64,000 nucleotides of DNA. Source: Halomonas alkalicola (lineage in GTDB: Bacteria; Pseudomonadota; Gammaproteobacteria; Pseudomonadales; Halomonadaceae). Below the pieces are notes generated by a model. That model saw only the letters and a list, made by a program, of their open reading frames with translations, was not told the origin of the DNA and ran no database searches. A program made the translations under genes and the position numbers. Location of the stretch: assembly GCF_030704205.1 (NCBI RefSeq), contig NZ_CP131913.1, forward strand, positions 3,410,001-3,474,000, given 5' to 3'. Positions within the stretch are counted from its first letter, which is position 1, and every line of letters starts with the position of its first letter. Positions 61,297 through 64,000 of the stretch are shown here, in pieces.

Positions 61297-62211
61297 CTAG
61301 CGCGGCCGCCGCCCGGTAAGCCGCACCCAGCCGTCGCTGGTGACCGGCTCATCCATGGTCAGCCCCTGGTCGCGATAGGCCTCGAGCACCTCCTCGGCCT
61401 GGCCCGCGAGGATGCCGGAGAGTGCCAGGCGCCCCCCGGGGGCGACGTGGCCGGCGATCATCGGCGCCAGCGCCACCAGCGGGCCGGCGAGGATATTGGC
61501 CACCACGATGGGGAAGGTCTCGGCGTCGTCGAGCTGTTCGGGGTAGCAGAGCCGGAAGCGGCCCTCGTCGATGGCGTTGCGCTCGGCGTTGTCGCGGCTG
61601 GCCTGCAGCGCCTGGGGGTCGATGTCGGTGCCGATGGCGCTGGCCGCGCCGAGCCTGAGCGCGGCGATGGCCAGTATCCCGGAGCCGGTGCCCACGTCGA
61701 GCACCCGCTGGCCGTCGAGGGCCTCGGTCACCGCCAGGCCGTCGAGCCAGGCCAGGCAGAGCGCCGTGGTGGGGTGGGTGCCGGTGCCGAAGGCTAGCCC
61801 CGGGTCCAGGTGCAGGTTGACGGCGCCGGGCTCCGGCGGCTCGTGCCAGCTCGGCACGATCCACAGGCGCTCGCCCATCTGCATGGGCTGGAAGTCGTCC
61901 ATCCACTCCCGCTCCCAATCGCGGTCGGCCAGCAGTTCCACCTCGATCTCGGGGCAGGGCTCCTCGGGGAGCTCGGCGGCCCAGGCCTGGCGCACCCGGT
62001 CGAGCATGGCATCGACGCCCTCCAGGTCGTCGTAGAGGCCGGTGAGCACCGTCTCGTTCCACAGCGGGGTGCTGCCGCGCTCGGGCTCGAAGACGGGGTC
62101 GTCGTGGGCATCCTGCAGGGTGATGGCGGTGGCGCCCTCGTTGAGCAGCAGCTCCTCGAGGGTGTCGGCCTGCTCGGGGGGAATATGGGCCTTGAGTTGC
62201 AGCCAGGGCAT
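61297..62211 (-). CDS. prmA: Ribosomal protein L11 methyltransferase
   Basis: 304 aa. [27 protein letters not shown] is a typical PrmA start; [22 protein letters not shown] links to the SAM domain with [14 protein letters not shown] and [16 protein letters not shown] and the NILAGPL motif. It trimethylates L11. Lies between accC and dusB as in pseudomonads. Confidence 0.95.
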   Translation of the reverse strand: MPWLQLKAHIPPEQADTLEELLLNEGATAITLQDAHDDPVFEPERGSTPLWNETVLTGLYDDLEGVDAMLDRVRQAWAAELPEEPCPEIEVELLADRDWEREWMDDFQPMQMGERLWIVPSWHEPPEPGAVNLHLDPGLAFGTGTHPTTALCLAWLDGLAVTEALDGQRVLDVGTGSGILAIAALRLGAASAIGTDIDPQALQASRDNAERNAIDEGRFRLCYPEQLDDAETFPIVVANILAGPLVALAPMIAGHVAPGGRLALSGILAGQAEEVLEAYRDQGLTMDEPVTSDGWVRLTGRRPR

Positions 62212-62294
62212 GGCGGTGTTCCGTGATGTGGGAAGGAGAGAGGACAACGCAAGCGGGGCGGCCGAGGCCGCCCCGCGGAAGTCGCCGGGGAGCG

Positions 62295-63638
62295 TCACAT
62301 CCCCAGCTTCTTCTCCAGGTAGTGGATATTGACCCCACCCTGCTGGAAGTAGCCGTCGCGCACCAGGTCCTTGTGCAGGTCGGTGTTGGTCTTGATGCCT
62401 TCCACCAGCAGCTCGTCCAGGGCGACCCGCATGCGGGTCAGCGCGGTCTCGCGGTCGGCCCCCCAGGTGATCAGCTTGCCGATCAGGGAGTCGTAGTGGG
62501 GCGGCACCGTGTAGCCGGTATAGATGTGGGAGTCCATGCGCACCCCGAGGCCACCCGGCGGGTGGTAGAGGGTCACCTTGCCGGGGGAGGGCATGAAGGT
62601 GCGGGCATCCTCGGCGTTGATCCGGCACTCGAAGGCGTGGCCCGAGAGCTTGACCTCCTCCTGGGTGATCGACAGCGGCAGGCCGGAGGCGATGCGCAGC
62701 TGCTCGCGGACGATATCCACACCGGTCACCATCTCGGTGACGGGGTGTTCGACCTGCACCCGGGTGTTCATCTCGATGAAGAAGAACTGGCCGTCCTCGT
62801 AGAGGAACTCGAAGGTGCCGGCGCCGCGGTAGCCGATGGTGATGCACGCCTGGCGGCACGCCTCGAGCACGTCGGCGCGGGCCTTCGGGTCGAGCATGGG
62901 GGCCGGGGCCTCCTCGATCACCTTCTGGTGGCGGCGCTGCAGGGAGCAGTCGCGGTCATAGAGGTGAATGGCGTTGCCCTGGCCGTCGGCCAGCACCTGC
63001 ACCTCCACGTGGCGGGGATTCTCGAGGAACTTCTCCATGTAGACGGTGCCGTCGCCGAAGGCCGCGTGGGCCTCGGTGCGGGTCACGGTCACCGCGGAGA
63101 GCAGGTGGGCCTCGGTGTGCACCACGCGCATGCCGCGACCACCGCCGCCGGCGGCCGCCTTGATGATCACCGGGTAGCCGATGCGCCGGGCAACGGCGAC
63201 GATCTCGCCCTCGTCATCCTCCGGCAGCGGACCGTCGGAGCCCGGCACCGTGGGCACGCCGGCCTTCTTCATCGATTCGATGGCGCTGACCTTGTCGCCC
63301 ATCAGGCGAATGGTCTCCGCCCGCGGGCCGATGAAGGCGAAGCCGGAGCGCTCGACCTGCTCGGCGAAGTTGGCGTTCTCGGAGAGGAAGCCGTAGCCGG
63401 GGTGGATGGCGCTGGAATCGGTGACCTCCGCGGCGCTGATCAGCGCCGGGAGGTTGAGATAGGACTGGGCCGAGGCGGCCGGGCCGATGCAGACGGCCTC
63501 GTCGGCCAGGCGCACGTGCATCAGCTCGCGGTCGGCCTTGGAGTGGACCGCCACCGTCTTGATGCCCAGCTCCTTGCAGGCGCGCAGGATACGCAGGGCG
63601 ATCTCGCCGCGATTGGCGATGAGTACCTTGTCCAGCAT
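62295..63638 (-). CDS. accC: Acetyl-CoA carboxylase, biotin carboxylase subunit
   Basis: 447 aa. [21 protein letters not shown] start, ATP-grasp with the Gly-rich loop [29 protein letters not shown]-type [13 protein letters not shown], catalytic ENPxxx-like [20 protein letters not shown], and RINAEDA. It carboxylates the biotin on AccB with ATP and bicarbonate, the first half of malonyl-CoA synthesis. 43 bp after accB, same operon. Confidence 0.97.
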   Translation of the reverse strand: MLDKVLIANRGEIALRILRACKELGIKTVAVHSKADRELMHVRLADEAVCIGPAASAQSYLNLPALISAAEVTDSSAIHPGYGFLSENANFAEQVERSGFAFIGPRAETIRLMGDKVSAIESMKKAGVPTVPGSDGPLPEDDEGEIVAVARRIGYPVIIKAAAGGGGRGMRVVHTEAHLLSAVTVTRTEAHAAFGDGTVYMEKFLENPRHVEVQVLADGQGNAIHLYDRDCSLQRRHQKVIEEAPAPMLDPKARADVLEACRQACITIGYRGAGTFEFLYEDGQFFFIEMNTRVQVEHPVTEMVTGVDIVREQLRIASGLPLSITQEEVKLSGHAFECRINAEDARTFMPSPGKVTLYHPPGGLGVRMDSHIYTGYTVPPHYDSLIGKLITWGADRETALTRMRVALDELLVEGIKTNTDLHKDLVRDGYFQQGGVNIHYLEKKLGM

Positions 63639-63681
63639 GATGAATCCGCCAGTGTCAGGTGAATGAAGAGGCGCGGCGACG

Positions 63682-64000
63682 TCAGCCGAGCACGATCAGC
63701 GGCTGGTCGAATTCCACCGGCTCGCCGTCATCGACCAGGATCGCCTCGACCACGCCGTCGCGGTCTGCCTCGATCTGGTTCATCATCTTCATGGCCTCGA
63801 CGATGCACACGGTGTCGCCCTTCTTGACGCTCGAGCCCACCTCGATGAAGGGCTTGCTGCCCGGGGCCGGGCTGCGATAGAAGGTGCCCACCATGGGCGA
63901 GGCGATGGCCTGGCCCTGGTAGCCGGGGCCTTCGTCGGCGTCGGCCGGGGCGGGGGCCGCCACCGGGGCCTGGGGAGCGGGCTGCGCCGGCGCGGCATAG
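63682..64000 (-). CDS. accB: Acetyl-CoA carboxylase biotin carboxyl carrier protein, 5' part beyond the window
   Basis: The visible 106 residues comprise the Ala/Pro-rich linker ([19 protein letters not shown]) and the biotinyl domain: [22 protein letters not shown] with the protruding thumb, [16 protein letters not shown] with the biotinylated Lys, and the end [14 protein letters not shown]. It carries CO2 between AccC and AccAD. It is the main client of the biotin made by the bio genes at 46-52 kb. Confidence 0.95.
   Translation of the reverse strand, partial: YAAPAQPAPQAPVAAPAPADADEGPGYQGQAIASPMVGTFYRSPAPGSKPFIEVGSSVKKGDTVCIVEAMKMMNQIEADRDGVVEAILVDDGEPVEFDQPLIVLG

Noticed and set aside
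1..64000. CRISPR array or phage defence cluster
   Set aside because: No series of spaced identical repeats and no cas, restriction, toxin-antitoxin or phage structural genes were found; the tandem repeats present have no unique spacers.

Overview
The window is GC-rich (roughly two-thirds G+C by eye) and reads as a chromosomal segment of a gammaproteobacterium, most likely of the Halomonadaceae (Halomonas-like). This is an inference from gene content and gene order: pstSCAB, a bioBFHCD cluster divergent from comF, and the accB-accC-prmA-dusB-fis-purH order shared with pseudomonads and relatives. No rRNA gene is present. One tRNA, tRNA-Leu(UAG), is present.

Layout. 0-5.3 kb: end of mlaA, a SpoIIE-type phosphatase with a degenerate receiver plus a STAS protein (partner-switching pair), transaldolase, a Bcr/CflA exporter and a TauE/SafE permease. 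5.3-10.1 kb: Pho box and pstSCAB phosphate importer without phoU. 10.3-12.2 kb: ArsR regulator and fetAB-like exporter. 12.2-19.6 kb: acyl-CoA catabolism locus (hydrolase, thiolase, TetR, acyl-CoA synthetase, SDR dehydrogenase, acyl-CoA dehydrogenase) with two kinds of candidate operator. 19.8-21.8 kb: SpecificRecomb-family membrane protein. 21.9-27.7 kb: an amidase gene split by a 4.5-kb ISL3-family element of the ISPpu12 type, which is itself invaded by an IS1182-family and an IS256-family element. 27.8-32.1 kb: an unusual HTH-glutathione S-transferase fusion, two uncharacterised membrane genes, a PAS-GGDEF gene and a nucleoside deaminase; two of these genes are frameshifted. 32.4-36 kb: an AT-richer, apparently acquired stretch with an IS1380-family element, a small membrane protein and a Ca2+/Na+ antiporter. 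36-38.4 kb: divergent chrB/chrA chromate resistance. 38.7-43 kb: mostly uncharacterised envelope and regulatory genes. 43.1-44.7 kb: second IS1182 copy. 44.7-46.1 kb: ferric-reductase-like gene with an in-frame TGA. 46.2-52.3 kb: biotin synthesis genes (bioA, tRNA-Leu, bioDCHFB) with two BirA-like operators. 52.3-58.1 kb: comF, srkA, folE-folX, gabD. 58.1-64 kb: purH, fis-dusB, prmA, accC, accB.

How the parts fit: the bio genes make the cofactor that is attached to AccB at the right edge. The 12-20 kb block can activate an acyl acid, oxidise it and thiolytically cleave it. The pst operon is preceded by an 11-bp-periodic Pho box. The region 21.9-44.7 kb has been heavily reworked by insertion sequences. 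Several genes carry small indels or a nonsense codon; because some lie in homopolymers, sequencing error cannot be excluded without raw reads.
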